From JBBIND01 sp037444075 (GTDB taxonomy: Bacteria > Acidobacteriota > Terriglobia > Bryobacterales > Bryobacteraceae): a stretch of DNA of 59,031 bases. The notes under the pieces were generated by a model. It did no database searches and was not told the DNA's origin. It was given only the letters and a program-made list of their open reading frames with translations. This document shows, one piece after another, positions 34,153 to 42,656 of the stretch; positions within the stretch are counted from its first letter, which is position 1; each line of letters begins with the position of its first letter. The stretch spans positions 1-59,031 of the forward strand of contig JBBIND010000016.1 of NCBI GenBank assembly GCA_037444075.1, written 5' to 3'. Made by a program: the position numbers and the translations under genes.

Positions 34153-35526
34153 TCAGCGCCCCACGGAAGCCTGGATTTTCGCGCGAAACTGTTCCGTTTT
34201 GGCGAAAATCTGTCTGGCGTCCAGCGTCAGCGATCGCCGGTCGCGCACCACCAGGCGGCCGTTCACCATGACGTCGAGCACGTCGGAGGCTTTGAGCGCA
34301 TAGACCATCTGTGAGTAGGGGTCGTAGAGCGGACGCGCGTGGGGAGTGTCGAGGCGCACGGAGATCAGGTCCGCCCGCTTCCCCGTTTCGATGGAGCCGA
34401 TCAGCTTTTCCAGACCCAGCGCTTGGGCCCCGCCTAGGGTGGCCATTTCCAATGCCTGTGTGGCGGGGAGAGCGCGCGGGTCGCCGGTCGTGACCTTTTG
34501 CAGCTTGGCGGCTAAGTCCATCTCTTCGAACAGGTTAAAGTCGTTGTTGCTGCCCGCCGGCCCGTCCGTTCCCAGTCCGACTGAAAGCCCCAACGACAGC
34601 ATCTTGACCACAGGCGCCACCCCGCTTGCCAATTTCGAATTGCTCGAAGGGCAATGGGCAATACCGACTCCACGCCGGTGCAAGATAGCCAGGTCCTCAT
34701 CGTCCGGCCAGACCACGTGGGCGGCCAGCGTGCGGCCTTCGAACAGACCGAGCTTGTCCAGCGCCTGAATGGGACTAAGACCTCGCCGTTCAAGCGTTTC
34801 CAGGTGCTCACGGCGGGTCTCGGCAACGTGAATCAGAAGAGGGGCATTGTACTTGTTCGCCAGAGCCCTCGAAGCCGTGAGCGTCTCATCCGAATTCGTG
34901 TAGAGGGCGTGCGGCGCGACGGCGGGCACGATCAGCGGATCACCGGCGAAGCGGCGCAGAAAGCCTTCGGTGGATTTGAGGGCATCAGCCGGCGTCTTGG
35001 CGTCCGGCACGGGAAAGCCGATGATGGTCTGCCCGAGCACGGCGCGCAAACCGGCTTCGCGCGTGGCCTCGGCAATCACGTCCTCGAAGTAGTACATGTC
35101 GGCGAAAGTGGTCGTGCCGCCGAGCATCATCTCCAGGCAGGCGAGCTTCGTGCCCCAGCGCACGAACTCCGGCGAGACGTGTCCCGCTTCGGCGGGAAAG
35201 ATGTACTTCTCCAGCCAGTCCTGCAGGATCAGGTCGTCGGCGATGCCGCGCATCAGGGCCATCGGCGCGTGGGTGTGAGCGTTCACAAGGCCCGGAGCGA
35301 GGATGGAATCCGGGCGTTCCAGCCGATGCTTCGCGCGGAACTTGCGGTTCAATTCCGCAGCCGCGCCAACGGCCACAATCCGGTCGCCACTTACGGCCAC
35401 GGCGCCGTTCTCGATCACCCGCCGCGAGGGGTCCATGGTGATCACATAGCGCGCGCTGATGAGCCAATCCACCTGTGCGGCAAATCCGCTCGCTGCGAGC
35501 AAACAGCTAATCAATAAACGAAGCAT
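34153..35526 (-). CDS. MTA/SAH deaminase-type amidohydrolase with signal peptide
   Basis: 457 residues from the ATG at 35526, overlapping the cdd end by 20 bases. The metal ligands are visible: VNAHTHAPM, LLIHVAETRREH, TLAAHVVWP and LGTDGPAGSNND. MALMRGIADDLILQDWLEKYIFP and GGTTTFADMYYFED match methylthioadenosine/S-adenosylhomocysteine deaminases. It starts MLRLLISCLLAASGFAAQ, a signal peptide, which is unusual for this normally cytoplasmic family. It is last in the nucleoside salvage operon, so periplasmic deamination of nucleosides before uptake by NupC is a reasonable inference. Confidence 0.88.
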   Translation of the reverse strand: MLRLLISCLLAASGFAAQVDWLISARYVITMDPSRRVIENGAVAVSGDRIVAVGAAAELNRKFRAKHRLERPDSILAPGLVNAHTHAPMALMRGIADDLILQDWLEKYIFPAEAGHVSPEFVRWGTKLACLEMMLGGTTTFADMYYFEDVIAEATREAGLRAVLGQTIIGFPVPDAKTPADALKSTEGFLRRFAGDPLIVPAVAPHALYTNSDETLTASRALANKYNAPLLIHVAETRREHLETLERRGLSPIQALDKLGLFEGRTLAAHVVWPDDEDLAILHRRGVGIAHCPSSNSKLASGVAPVVKMLSLGLSVGLGTDGPAGSNNDFNLFEEMDLAAKLQKVTTGDPRALPATQALEMATLGGAQALGLEKLIGSIETGKRADLISVRLDTPHARPLYDPYSQMVYALKASDVLDVMVNGRLVVRDRRSLTLDARQIFAKTEQFRAKIQASVGR

Positions 35527-35893
35527 CAAAGGGCCTGGGGAAAAGGTCTTTCAACCGGAAGGTATGCGATTTGCCGCTGAGGTTCACCAGGATGACTTCC
35601 GCGTCTCCCAGAAATTCCCAGAGAATCTGCCGGCAGGCGCCGCAGGGCGGGGTCAGCCTGTCCGTATCGGCAGCGATGGCGATGCGCGTGAACTTGCGCA
35701 CGCCTTCCGACACGGCTTTGAAAACAGCCACGCGCTCGGCGCACATTGTCAGACCGTAGGAGGCGTTTTCCACGTTGCAGCCGGTGAATACGCGGCCGTC
35801 GATGTCTTCCAGAGCGGCGCCGACCCGGAAGTTGCTGAACGGCGCGTGGGCGTGCTCGCGAGCCTTCAGAGCGGCGTCCAGCAGGGCGTCCAT
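35507..35893 (-). CDS. cdd: Cytidine deaminase
   Basis: 128 residues. The start ATG overlaps the pnp stop by one base (TGATG). Zinc and proton-shuttle residues are present: TGCNVENASYGLTMCAERVA (Cys and Glu) and PPCGACRQ (two Cys), the homotetrameric short form with all-Cys ligands. FSNFRVGAAL binds the ribose. It converts cytidine and deoxycytidine to the uridines, supplying the pyrimidine-nucleoside phosphorylase encoded upstream. Confidence 0.95.
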   Translation of the reverse strand: MDALLDAALKAREHAHAPFSNFRVGAALEDIDGRVFTGCNVENASYGLTMCAERVAVFKAVSEGVRKFTRIAIAADTDRLTPPCGACRQILWEFLGDAEVILVNLSGKSHTFRLKDLFPRPFDASFID

Positions 35894-36699
35894 CAAGCCT
35901 CCAGCCGGGGCAGCAGCGCCTTGAGAAACCTGACAAGCGTTTCCCGCACCATCTCGCCTGTCTCGAGGACTTCCTCGTGGGAGATCTTCTGCGGCAGGAT
36001 GCCAGCCGCCATGTTGGTCACGCAGGAAATGGCCAGCACTTTCAACCCCATGTGGTTGGCTGCGATCACCTCAGCCACAGTGGACATGCCCACCAGGTCC
36101 GCCCCGATAGTGCGCAGGAAACGGATCTCCGCCGGCGTCTCATAGCTCGGCCCGAGCATGGCCGCGTACACGCCTTCGTTCAACGTAATGCCCAATTCCG
36201 CGGCTACCTGCCGCGCGACGGCGCGGTAGTGCGGCGAGTAGGCTTCCGTCATGTCCGGGAACCGCGGACCCAGAGCATCGTCATTGGGCCCAACCAGTGG
36301 ATTGATGCCCTGCAAATTGATGTGGTCCGAGATCAGCACCAGGCCTCCGCGTCCGTAGGCGGAGTTGATGCCGCCAGCAGCGTTGGTAAATACGAATGAC
36401 CGCACACCGAGTTCCGCCAGCGCGCGCACGCCGAAAACGACGTCCGCTCCGCGGTAGCCTTCATACAGATGCGCGCGGCCGCTCATCACCGCAACGCCCA
36501 GATCCCCCAAAGAGCCGAAAACCAGCTTGCCGGCATGGCCGACTGCCGTGGAGCGCGGCCACAGGGGCAAATCGGAGTAGGAGATTTCCTGGGCATTTTC
36601 CAGTTCCGCGGCGAAGGCTCCCAGGCCGCTGCCCAGCACCACCGCGATACGGGGCCGCGCCTCGACCCGGTTTTGAAGGTACTGAACCGTTTCCCGCAT
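35893..36699 (-). CDS. Purine-nucleoside phosphorylase
   Basis: 268 residues from the ATG at 36699, one-base overlap with the nupC stop (TGATG). Trimeric PNP motifs: VLGSGLGAFA, MSGRAHLYEGY (phosphate site), FTNAAGGINS, GPSYETPAEIRFLRTIGADLVGMSTVAE and the VTNMAAGI base-binding loop. It splits purine nucleosides to base plus ribose-1-phosphate. Close coupling to nupC and cdd makes a nucleoside salvage operon. Confidence 0.95.
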   Translation of the reverse strand: MRETVQYLQNRVEARPRIAVVLGSGLGAFAAELENAQEISYSDLPLWPRSTAVGHAGKLVFGSLGDLGVAVMSGRAHLYEGYRGADVVFGVRALAELGVRSFVFTNAAGGINSAYGRGGLVLISDHINLQGINPLVGPNDDALGPRFPDMTEAYSPHYRAVARQVAAELGITLNEGVYAAMLGPSYETPAEIRFLRTIGADLVGMSTVAEVIAANHMGLKVLAISCVTNMAAGILPQKISHEEVLETGEMVRETLVRFLKALLPRLEA

Positions 36700-37922
36700 C
36701 AGATCAGCATGCCTGCGATGCAGGCTGACATGAAATTGGCCATCGTGCCAGCGGCCACGGCTTTGAGCCCGAGCCTTGCCAGGTCCGACTTGCGGGTGGG
36801 CGCCAGGGCGCCGATGCCCCCAATCTGAATGGCAATGGAGCTGAAGTTGGCGAAGCCGCACAGCGCGTAGGTGGAGATCACGAAGGAGCGCGGATCCAGT
36901 TGCTCCTTGATCGGACCCAGTTGCAGGAAGGCCACGAATTCGTTGAGCACCAGGCGTGTACCGAGAAGATTCCCCACGATTTGGGCATCCTTCCAGCTCA
37001 CACCCATCAGCCAGGCAATGGGGGCAAAGAGATAACCGAAGATCTCCTGCATAGACGGAGGCAGCCAGCTCATGCCCGGCAACTGGTTCACCCAGCCCAG
37101 TACGCCGTTGGCCAGCGCGATCAGCGCCAGGAAAGCGATCAGCATGCCGGCGATGTTCAGGGCCAATTGCAGCCCCTCGCCAGCGCCCCGCGCCGCGGCG
37201 TCGATGATGTTGACGCCGGGCTTTTCCACATCCACCTTGACCTTGCCCAGAGTGGCAGGCCGGTCCACCTCCGGCATCAGCATTTTGGCGAGGAGGATGG
37301 TAGCGGGCGCCGTCAGGATGACGGCCGTCAGCAGGTGCTTGATATCCACGCCCGCGATCTTGACGTAAGCGGCCATGACTGCGCCGGAAACGTGCGCCAT
37401 CCCGCTCACCATGATCGTGAACAGCTCCGACGGCGTCAGTCCGGCGAGGTAGGGGCGAATGGTCAGCGGCGCCTCGGTCTGCCCCATGAAGATGCTGGCG
37501 GCGACGTTGGTGGATTCAGCGCCACTGGCTCCCATCACCCGCTGCATCAGCCGGGCCATCCCGCGGACAAAAATCTGCATCACGCCCAGGTAGTAGAGGA
37601 TGGAAAACAGCGACGCGATGAAGATGACGATGGGGAGAACCTGAAACGCGAACACGACGCCGAAACTGCCGGACTTCGCGCCAAGCGGTCCGAAGACAAA
37701 CTGGCTGCCGGCTTCGGCATACTCGAGCAACGCGTTCACGCCGTGGCTGGCGTACTGGAACAACTTCCCGAAGCCCGTCCGCAGCACGAGGAAGGCAAAC
37801 AGGAATTGGAGACCCAGCCCCCACAGCAGCAGCTTCGGGCGGATGCTGCGCCGGCTGCTGGAAAACAGGTAGGCGGTCCCGAGAATAACGATCAGGCCCA
37901 GGAACCCGGTGAGCCTCTCCAT
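36699..37922 (-). CDS. nupC: Concentrative nucleoside transporter (NupC/CNT family)
   Basis: 407 residues with about ten hydrophobic segments. CNT signatures: GQTEAPLTIRPYL (nucleoside/sodium site), GTRLVLNEFVAFL and YALCGFANFSSIAIQIGGIGALAP. It imports nucleosides with sodium or protons. It begins 11 bases after the deoA/pdp stop and overlaps pnp by one base. Confidence 0.95.
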   Translation of the reverse strand: MERLTGFLGLIVILGTAYLFSSSRRSIRPKLLLWGLGLQFLFAFLVLRTGFGKLFQYASHGVNALLEYAEAGSQFVFGPLGAKSGSFGVVFAFQVLPIVIFIASLFSILYYLGVMQIFVRGMARLMQRVMGASGAESTNVAASIFMGQTEAPLTIRPYLAGLTPSELFTIMVSGMAHVSGAVMAAYVKIAGVDIKHLLTAVILTAPATILLAKMLMPEVDRPATLGKVKVDVEKPGVNIIDAAARGAGEGLQLALNIAGMLIAFLALIALANGVLGWVNQLPGMSWLPPSMQEIFGYLFAPIAWLMGVSWKDAQIVGNLLGTRLVLNEFVAFLQLGPIKEQLDPRSFVISTYALCGFANFSSIAIQIGGIGALAPTRKSDLARLGLKAVAAGTMANFMSACIAGMLI

Positions 37923-37933
37923 GGCGATCGGGA

Positions 37934-39238
37934 CTAGCCTACCACCTCGAGGATGAGCTCACGCTCCTCGGGGGTCTGCGCGGAAATCTTGAATGCGTCC
38001 TCGACGGCTTGCGCCGCCTCATCCAGACGGTCTTCGGTGGTGTGGTACAGGCGGCAGAGCACGCCTCCCGCGTCCACGCGCTGCCCCACCTTCACTTCGA
38101 GAATGATGCCGACCGCGGGATCAATGGCGTCTTCTTTAGTATCACGGCCCGCGCCCAACATCGAGGAGGCCCTTCCAATGTCCTCAGCCTGAATGGCGCT
38201 GACAAAGCCGCTTCTGGGCGAAATGACTTCGCGCACGCCCAAGGCGTTCGGGAGCAGGTCATAGCGGTCGAGCACCTGCGGATTGCCGCCCTGCGCCTGG
38301 ATGACTTCCTTCAGCTTCCGGTAGCCCGAACCGTCGAGCAGTTTGTCCTGCGCCAGCAGGCGCGCCTCGTCCAGTGTCTCGGTGATCTGTCCGAGGTGGA
38401 TCATCCGGGCGGCCAACTCCAGCGACAGCCTCGTAAGATCCGTCGGGCCGGCGTTTTGCAGCGTCTGGGAGACCTCCATGATTTCGAGAGCGTTCCCGAC
38501 GGCGTAGCCCAACGGCTGATTCATGTCAGTGATCAGCGCCTGCACGCGCTTGTCCATGCTCCGGCCAATCGCTACCATGGCTTGCGACAGCCGGCGCGCG
38601 TCCACCTGGCGCTTCATGAACGCGCCGGAACCCACCTTCACGTCCAAAATGATGGCGTCCAGCCCAATGGCCAGTTTCTTGGACATGATCGAAGAAGCGA
38701 TCAACGGGATGGACTCAACAGTCCCCGTGGCGTCGCGCAGGCTATACAGCTTGCCGTCGGCGGGCGCGATTTCACTGGTCTGCCCGATGAAGCACAGGCC
38801 GATCTCGCGCACCTGCTGACGGAGTTCCTCCACCGTCAAATTGGTGCGGAAACCAGGTATGGCCTCCAACTTATCCAGAGTGCCGCCCGTGTGTCCGAGG
38901 GCACGCCCTGAGATCATCGGAACCTTGACCCCGGCGGCCGCGGCCAGAGGAGCACACACGAGGCTGGTCTTGTCGCCGACACCGCCGGTGGAGTGCTTAT
39001 CCACCTTGATACCGGGTATTTCAGACAGGTCGACCACCTCGCCGGAGCGCAGCATGCAATCGGTGAGCACCCCGATTTCCTGGCCCGTCATGTTTGCGAA
39101 AAACACCGCCATCAGGAAGGCGGACATCTGGTAGTCGGGGATCGTACCGCTCGTGTAGCCCTCAATGAGGGCTCGAATCTCGTCGGGCCTTAGCTCTTCG
39201 CCGTCCCGCTTTCGCTGGATCAGGTCAACCGTGCGCAT
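37934..39238 (-). CDS. Pyrimidine-nucleoside / thymidine phosphorylase
   Basis: 434 residues from the ATG at 39238 (AGG eight bases upstream); a GTG three codons earlier is possible. Family motifs: RKRDGEELRPDEIRALIEGY, VDKHSTGGVGDKTSLV (phosphate site), SGRALGHTGGTLDKLEAIPGF (the phosphorylase signature), VKVGSGAFMK, and a C-terminal lobe with the YSLRDATGTVES segment earlier. It cleaves thymidine, uridine or deoxyuridine to base and pentose-1-phosphate. First gene of the salvage block; 61 bases separate it from the inositol monophosphatase upstream. Confidence 0.93.
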   Translation of the reverse strand: MRTVDLIQRKRDGEELRPDEIRALIEGYTSGTIPDYQMSAFLMAVFFANMTGQEIGVLTDCMLRSGEVVDLSEIPGIKVDKHSTGGVGDKTSLVCAPLAAAAGVKVPMISGRALGHTGGTLDKLEAIPGFRTNLTVEELRQQVREIGLCFIGQTSEIAPADGKLYSLRDATGTVESIPLIASSIMSKKLAIGLDAIILDVKVGSGAFMKRQVDARRLSQAMVAIGRSMDKRVQALITDMNQPLGYAVGNALEIMEVSQTLQNAGPTDLTRLSLELAARMIHLGQITETLDEARLLAQDKLLDGSGYRKLKEVIQAQGGNPQVLDRYDLLPNALGVREVISPRSGFVSAIQAEDIGRASSMLGAGRDTKEDAIDPAVGIILEVKVGQRVDAGGVLCRLYHTTEDRLDEAAQAVEDAFKISAQTPEERELILEVVG

Positions 39239-39299
39239 TGGAAGCACCTAAGCGTAACATCATGCAAGCATGTAAGTAAACATTCACGGCCGGAGCGAA

Positions 39300-40118
39300 C
39301 TACGCCTGGCCGGATAGCTGGGGAAGCGGCACGCGGAAGCGCCCGGCGAAGATCTCGGCAAACAAAGCCAGGATTTCGTCGTGAACCCGCCCGTTATCCG
39401 CAAGAAGAGTAGGGCTTTTCAGGCTGACCGGACCGCCGCGCATGTCGGAGCACCTGCCGCCGGCTTCACTGACGATCACCAGACCCGCGGCCATATCCCA
39501 CGGATTCAAACCGAATTCCCAAAAAGCGTCCAGCCGCCCACAGGCGAGGTAGGCCAAGTCGAGCGCAGCCGAACCAGCCCTGCGGACCCCATGCGTTGCC
39601 ATCGCAAGCTGGTGATAAAAATGAACGTTGACGTTCAAATGCCGCTTGCGGCTGGGAAAACCGGTAGCCACCAGGCTGTCCTCCAGCCGGCTGGCGCTGG
39701 AAACGCTGATGCGGTGGCTGTTCAGATATGCGCCCCCCCCGAGTTCGGCGGCGAACAGTTCCTGGCGGATGGGGTCGAAAATGACGCCGGCGATCAAATC
39801 TCCCGCTCTTGCGAGCCCGAGTGAAACGCAGAACGCCGGAAAGCCGTGGGCGAAATTCGTGGTTCCATCCAGCGGATCCACGTACCAGCAATACTCGGAC
39901 CGGCCCTCCCGATTGCCCCCCTCCTCAGCGACGATGGCGTGCGTGGGGAAATGGGAGCAGAGCCGCTCCGCCACGAGGGCTTCGACTGCCCGATCAGCTT
40001 CGGTGACCAGATCGAAATCGCCTTTCAGGTCGAAACCGATCCGGTGCCTGGTGTAGGAGGCCAGCAGCGCGCCGGCTTCGCGGGCGATTTCAGCGGCTGT
40101 TTCAAGAAACGAGGCCAC
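39300..40118 (-). CDS. Inositol monophosphatase family protein
   Basis: 272 residues. Metal and substrate motifs: VAEEGGNREG (Glu), WYVDPLDGTTNFAHGFP (DPLDGT) and NPWDMAAGLVIVSEAGG (WDxAAG). Family members remove phosphate from inositol-1-phosphate, and SuhB members also bind RNA polymerase or NusA. The ATG directly abuts the stop of the Hfq-like gene with no gap, implying coupling with an RNA-binding protein; a SuhB-type regulatory role is possible but not shown. Confidence 0.93.
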   Translation of the reverse strand: MASFLETAAEIAREAGALLASYTRHRIGFDLKGDFDLVTEADRAVEALVAERLCSHFPTHAIVAEEGGNREGRSEYCWYVDPLDGTTNFAHGFPAFCVSLGLARAGDLIAGVIFDPIRQELFAAELGGGAYLNSHRISVSSASRLEDSLVATGFPSRKRHLNVNVHFYHQLAMATHGVRRAGSAALDLAYLACGRLDAFWEFGLNPWDMAAGLVIVSEAGGRCSDMRGGPVSLKSPTLLADNGRVHDEILALFAEIFAGRFRVPLPQLSGQA

Positions 40119-40361
40119 TTACTCCGCAACCTCGTACAGGTACTTGATGTCGTGCTTGAAGATGAACAGGTTCGGCGTGCCCTTGCGCGTGATACGAATG
40201 AAGCGCACGTCGTAATACTCCAGGACCCCCGTCACTTCTTCGTTGTTGCTGAGCTTGACGCACACCGGAATACGCTTTTCGATGAGGCGTTTCAAGTACT
40301 TCACCTCCTCAAACGTCTGCTCCGGGGCGCGAATGTTCGCCTTCTTAACCCGCGTGCTCAC
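40119..40361 (-). CDS. hfq: Hfq-like Sm-fold RNA chaperone
   Basis: 80 residues. Sm1 is VCVKLSNNEEVTGVLEYYDVRFIRI and Sm2 is LFIFKHDIKYLYEV. Phe68-Lys69-His70 corresponds to the Y/F-K-H signature of Hfq (normally YKHA). The N-terminus is basic with an Hfq-like helix (FEEVKYLKRLIEKRIPV). It lacks the long acidic C-terminal tail of enterobacterial Hfq. Hfq hexamers pair small RNAs with mRNAs. It lies 12 bases after the VWA gene and abuts the inositol monophosphatase gene. Confidence 0.8.
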   Translation of the reverse strand: MSTRVKKANIRAPEQTFEEVKYLKRLIEKRIPVCVKLSNNEEVTGVLEYYDVRFIRITRKGTPNLFIFKHDIKYLYEVAE

Positions 40362-40373
40362 TGCCTCTCCTGT

Positions 40374-41351
40374 TCAAGGGAAGATGAGCCGGCTTCCATG
40401 ACTGCCGGGCTCACGATCAGATGCGATGTAATCCCTATAATACCCGGTGCGCGTCAAGGCCCGCAAACGCGGATCCTTGAGCTCAACGCGGAGGCGGTGG
40501 AAGGGATCCTTGCTGTAAGGCAAGTCTTTGGGGTAGTAGCCGATGAGGTATTGCGTCCGCAGATCCCTCAGCACCTGGTCGAACGCTTCGTCGAGGGCCG
40601 GACCCAGGCTGGGCAGGAAAATCCGCCCGCCGGTGTCCCGGCTGAGGGTTGTCATGGCGTGCTCGCCGCCGATGTTGCGGCCAGGGTCGTTGGTGATGGG
40701 CATGACCAGGATTGAGTAAATGGCCGCCTCGGCGCGGTGCGCGGCCCGCAACGCGTCATGATAGCTCTGGCGGCTGGTCGTATCACCGCCATCGGTAACC
40801 ACCACCAGGACGCGCCTTCCGGAGCGATGCTCCAATCCCCCTGAAGCCAGGTAGATGGCGTCGTAGAGCGAGGTCCCGGAACCAGCCCGCAGTTGCCTCA
40901 GCACAGCTTCCAGGCGCGCCAGGCGGCGCGTGAAACTGCTCAGCAAGGTGACGTCGTGGTCGAAGCTGTAAAGCGCCGCCGCATCGTCGGGGTTTCCTTC
41001 GGCGAACAGAGCGCGCAGAAAGCGTCCCACTGATTCCACTTCGAAGCCGAGCTTCTGCGCAGTGGAAGCGCTGATGTCCACCAGCAGGGCTACCGAGAGC
41101 GGCTGTTCGGTGTGGCGTTCAAACAGCGCCACGGTTTGCGGAACACCGCTGTCGTAAACCGTGAAATCCGCGCTTTCCAGTCCGCCCACAGGTTTGCCGT
41201 GTTCGTCCTGCACGGTGACCAGCAAACGGACCAGGCGGACATCGACCTTGAAGACGGCCTGCGCAAAAGCCGCCCCGCCCCCGGCCAGCAGGGCTAAGGC
41301 CAGGAAGACGCCCGGCCAACCGATCCAATCTAGAGGACTTGGTCGTCCCAC
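40374..41351 (-). CDS. Secreted VWFA-related domain protein
   Basis: About 325 residues from a GTG at 41351 (AAGGA just upstream), with 41399 as the longest alternative. A signal peptide (VFLALALLAGGGAAFAQ) leads to VRLVRLLVTVQDEHGKPVGGLESADFTVYDSG, the conserved strand pair of the VWFA-related acidobacterial family. The VWA MIDAS is SVALLVDISAS (DxSxS), then GTSLYDAI and VVVTDGGDTTS. Function unknown; VWA domains bind proteins through a metal. The start overlaps moaDE by 22 bases. Confidence 0.87.
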   Translation of the reverse strand: MGRPSPLDWIGWPGVFLALALLAGGGAAFAQAVFKVDVRLVRLLVTVQDEHGKPVGGLESADFTVYDSGVPQTVALFERHTEQPLSVALLVDISASTAQKLGFEVESVGRFLRALFAEGNPDDAAALYSFDHDVTLLSSFTRRLARLEAVLRQLRAGSGTSLYDAIYLASGGLEHRSGRRVLVVVTDGGDTTSRQSYHDALRAAHRAEAAIYSILVMPITNDPGRNIGGEHAMTTLSRDTGGRIFLPSLGPALDEAFDQVLRDLRTQYLIGYYPKDLPYSKDPFHRLRVELKDPRLRALTRTGYYRDYIASDREPGSHGSRLIFP

Positions 41352-42037
41352 TGTCCTTCGACCCACACTTCGCCATCCGCGAAGTGCTCTTTCTTCCATA
41401 TGGGAACGAGCCTTTTCAGGCGATCGATCCCGGCTTTGGCGGCCTCGAACGCCGGGCCGCGATGCGGCGCCGTGACCAGCACAATCACGCTGGTTTCGCC
41501 GATTTCCATGCGGCCCAATCGATGCACGATGCCGATGCGTCCGATGGCGTGTTCGGCGGCGATTGCCCGCCCGGTTTCAGCCATGACCTTGATAGCCATG
41601 GCCTCGTAGCATTCGTAATCCAGGAACAGCGTGCTCCTGCCCTTGGTGTTGTTGCGGACCGTGCCGCGGAACTCCACGATGGCCCCGTCCTCGTCCCGCA
41701 GGAGGCGATGGGCCAGGTCGCGCGCCTCGATGGACTCCCGCGTCAGGGCGAAGAAATGGCCCTCAGGGTCTGTGATTTCATGCGAATAAGCGAGTGACCC
41801 GCCACTCACAGGCGGCAGGAAAGCGACTTCGTCACCGTCGGTGAGTACTTCGGAGCGGGAGCAGAAGCGCTGATTCCGCGCCAGCACGATGCTGCCTTCG
41901 AGCGCCTTCAGGCGTGGATGCTGGCTCGCGTAGTGGTCAAAAAGTGCCTGCAAATCCCCGCCCGGAAAACTCAGTTCCTCCTCGGCGCAACCGGCCACAT
42001 CCTTCAAAAGCCCGAAGAAGAGTACCTTGATTAACAC
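41330..42037 (-). CDS. MoaD-MoaE fusion, molybdopterin synthase
   Basis: 235 residues, GTG start. Residues 1-80 form MoaD (VLFFGLLKDVAG to FLPPVSGG), ending in the di-Gly79-80 tail. Residues 86-235 form MoaE: EFRGTVRNNTKG, YEAMAIKVM, VHRLGRMEIGETSVIV, APHRGPAFEA and VPIWKKEHFADG with the catalytic lysine. The fusion resembles MoaX of mycobacteria, where the product must be cleaved after Gly-Gly before thiocarboxylation. No other molybdenum-cofactor gene is nearby. First gene of the long minus-strand run. Confidence 0.93.
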   Translation of the reverse strand: MLIKVLFFGLLKDVAGCAEEELSFPGGDLQALFDHYASQHPRLKALEGSIVLARNQRFCSRSEVLTDGDEVAFLPPVSGGSLAYSHEITDPEGHFFALTRESIEARDLAHRLLRDEDGAIVEFRGTVRNNTKGRSTLFLDYECYEAMAIKVMAETGRAIAAEHAIGRIGIVHRLGRMEIGETSVIVLVTAPHRGPAFEAAKAGIDRLKRLVPIWKKEHFADGEVWVEGQWDDQVL

Positions 42038-42088
42038 GTTATAGCTATCCTAGCAGACGCTTGCGGAGCCCTTCGCGTTGCTGTTCGC

Positions 42089-42094
42089 TATAAT
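42089..42094 (+). promoter_or_regulatory. TATAAT box placing transcription start at the thioesterase GTG
   Basis: Perfect TATAAT at 42089-42094; the expected start is 42100-42102, coinciding with the GTG at 42101. No ribosome site is present. The mRNA would be leaderless. No good -35 was found at normal spacing (TTGCGG at 42061 is 22 bases away). Confidence 0.5.
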
Positions 42095-42100
42095 TCCCGA

Positions 42101-42523
42101 GTGCCTGTAGAACATGAAACACGCGTCCGGGTCCGGTATGCCGACACCGATCAGATGGGCGTGGTTTACTACGCTAACTACCTGGTCTGGATGGAAATAG
42201 GCCGGGTGGAGTATTGCCGCTCCATTGGTTTGCGCTACCGCGACATGGAACTGGATGACAGCCTCCTGCTGGCGGTGGCCGAAGTGCAGTGCCGCTATCT
42301 ATACCCGGCGCGGTACGACGAGGAAGTCGCCATCAAGACCTGGATCATGCAGGCCAACCCGCGGATGTTGCGCTACGGTTACGAGATGACCAGCGCCGAG
42401 ACGGGAAAGCTCCTGGCGGTAGGCCAAAGCTCCCACGTCTTTTGCGGGCGGGACATGAAACCCCGCAAACTGCCCGAAAAGTACCGGCCGCTGTTCGGCA
42501 TCGCTGGCGGCGAGAGCCGCTAG
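42101..42523 (+). CDS. Hot-dog fold acyl-CoA thioesterase (YbgC/4HBT family)
   Basis: 140 residues. The 4HBT motif is RYADTDQMGVVYYANYLVWMEIGR, with the catalytic Asp in TDQMG. YPARYDEEVAIKTWI and the conserved C-terminal strand follow. YbgC-type enzymes cleave short acyl-CoA or acyl-ACP thioesters. Not part of a tol-pal operon here. The likely leaderless start is noted separately. Confidence 0.9.
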   Translation: MPVEHETRVRVRYADTDQMGVVYYANYLVWMEIGRVEYCRSIGLRYRDMELDDSLLLAVAEVQCRYLYPARYDEEVAIKTWIMQANPRMLRYGYEMTSAETGKLLAVGQSSHVFCGRDMKPRKLPEKYRPLFGIAGGESR

Positions 42524-42656
42524 CGCAACAGGCTTCCCGTCCGGCGCACTTCTTTCTGCAAATCGCGGCAAACTCGAGGATGTCCACCCCTGCTTCCTGC
42601 CGGGACCCCTGGAAGAAGGCCGCCGCGACCGCATTCTCGAACGCGACGAACGCGGC

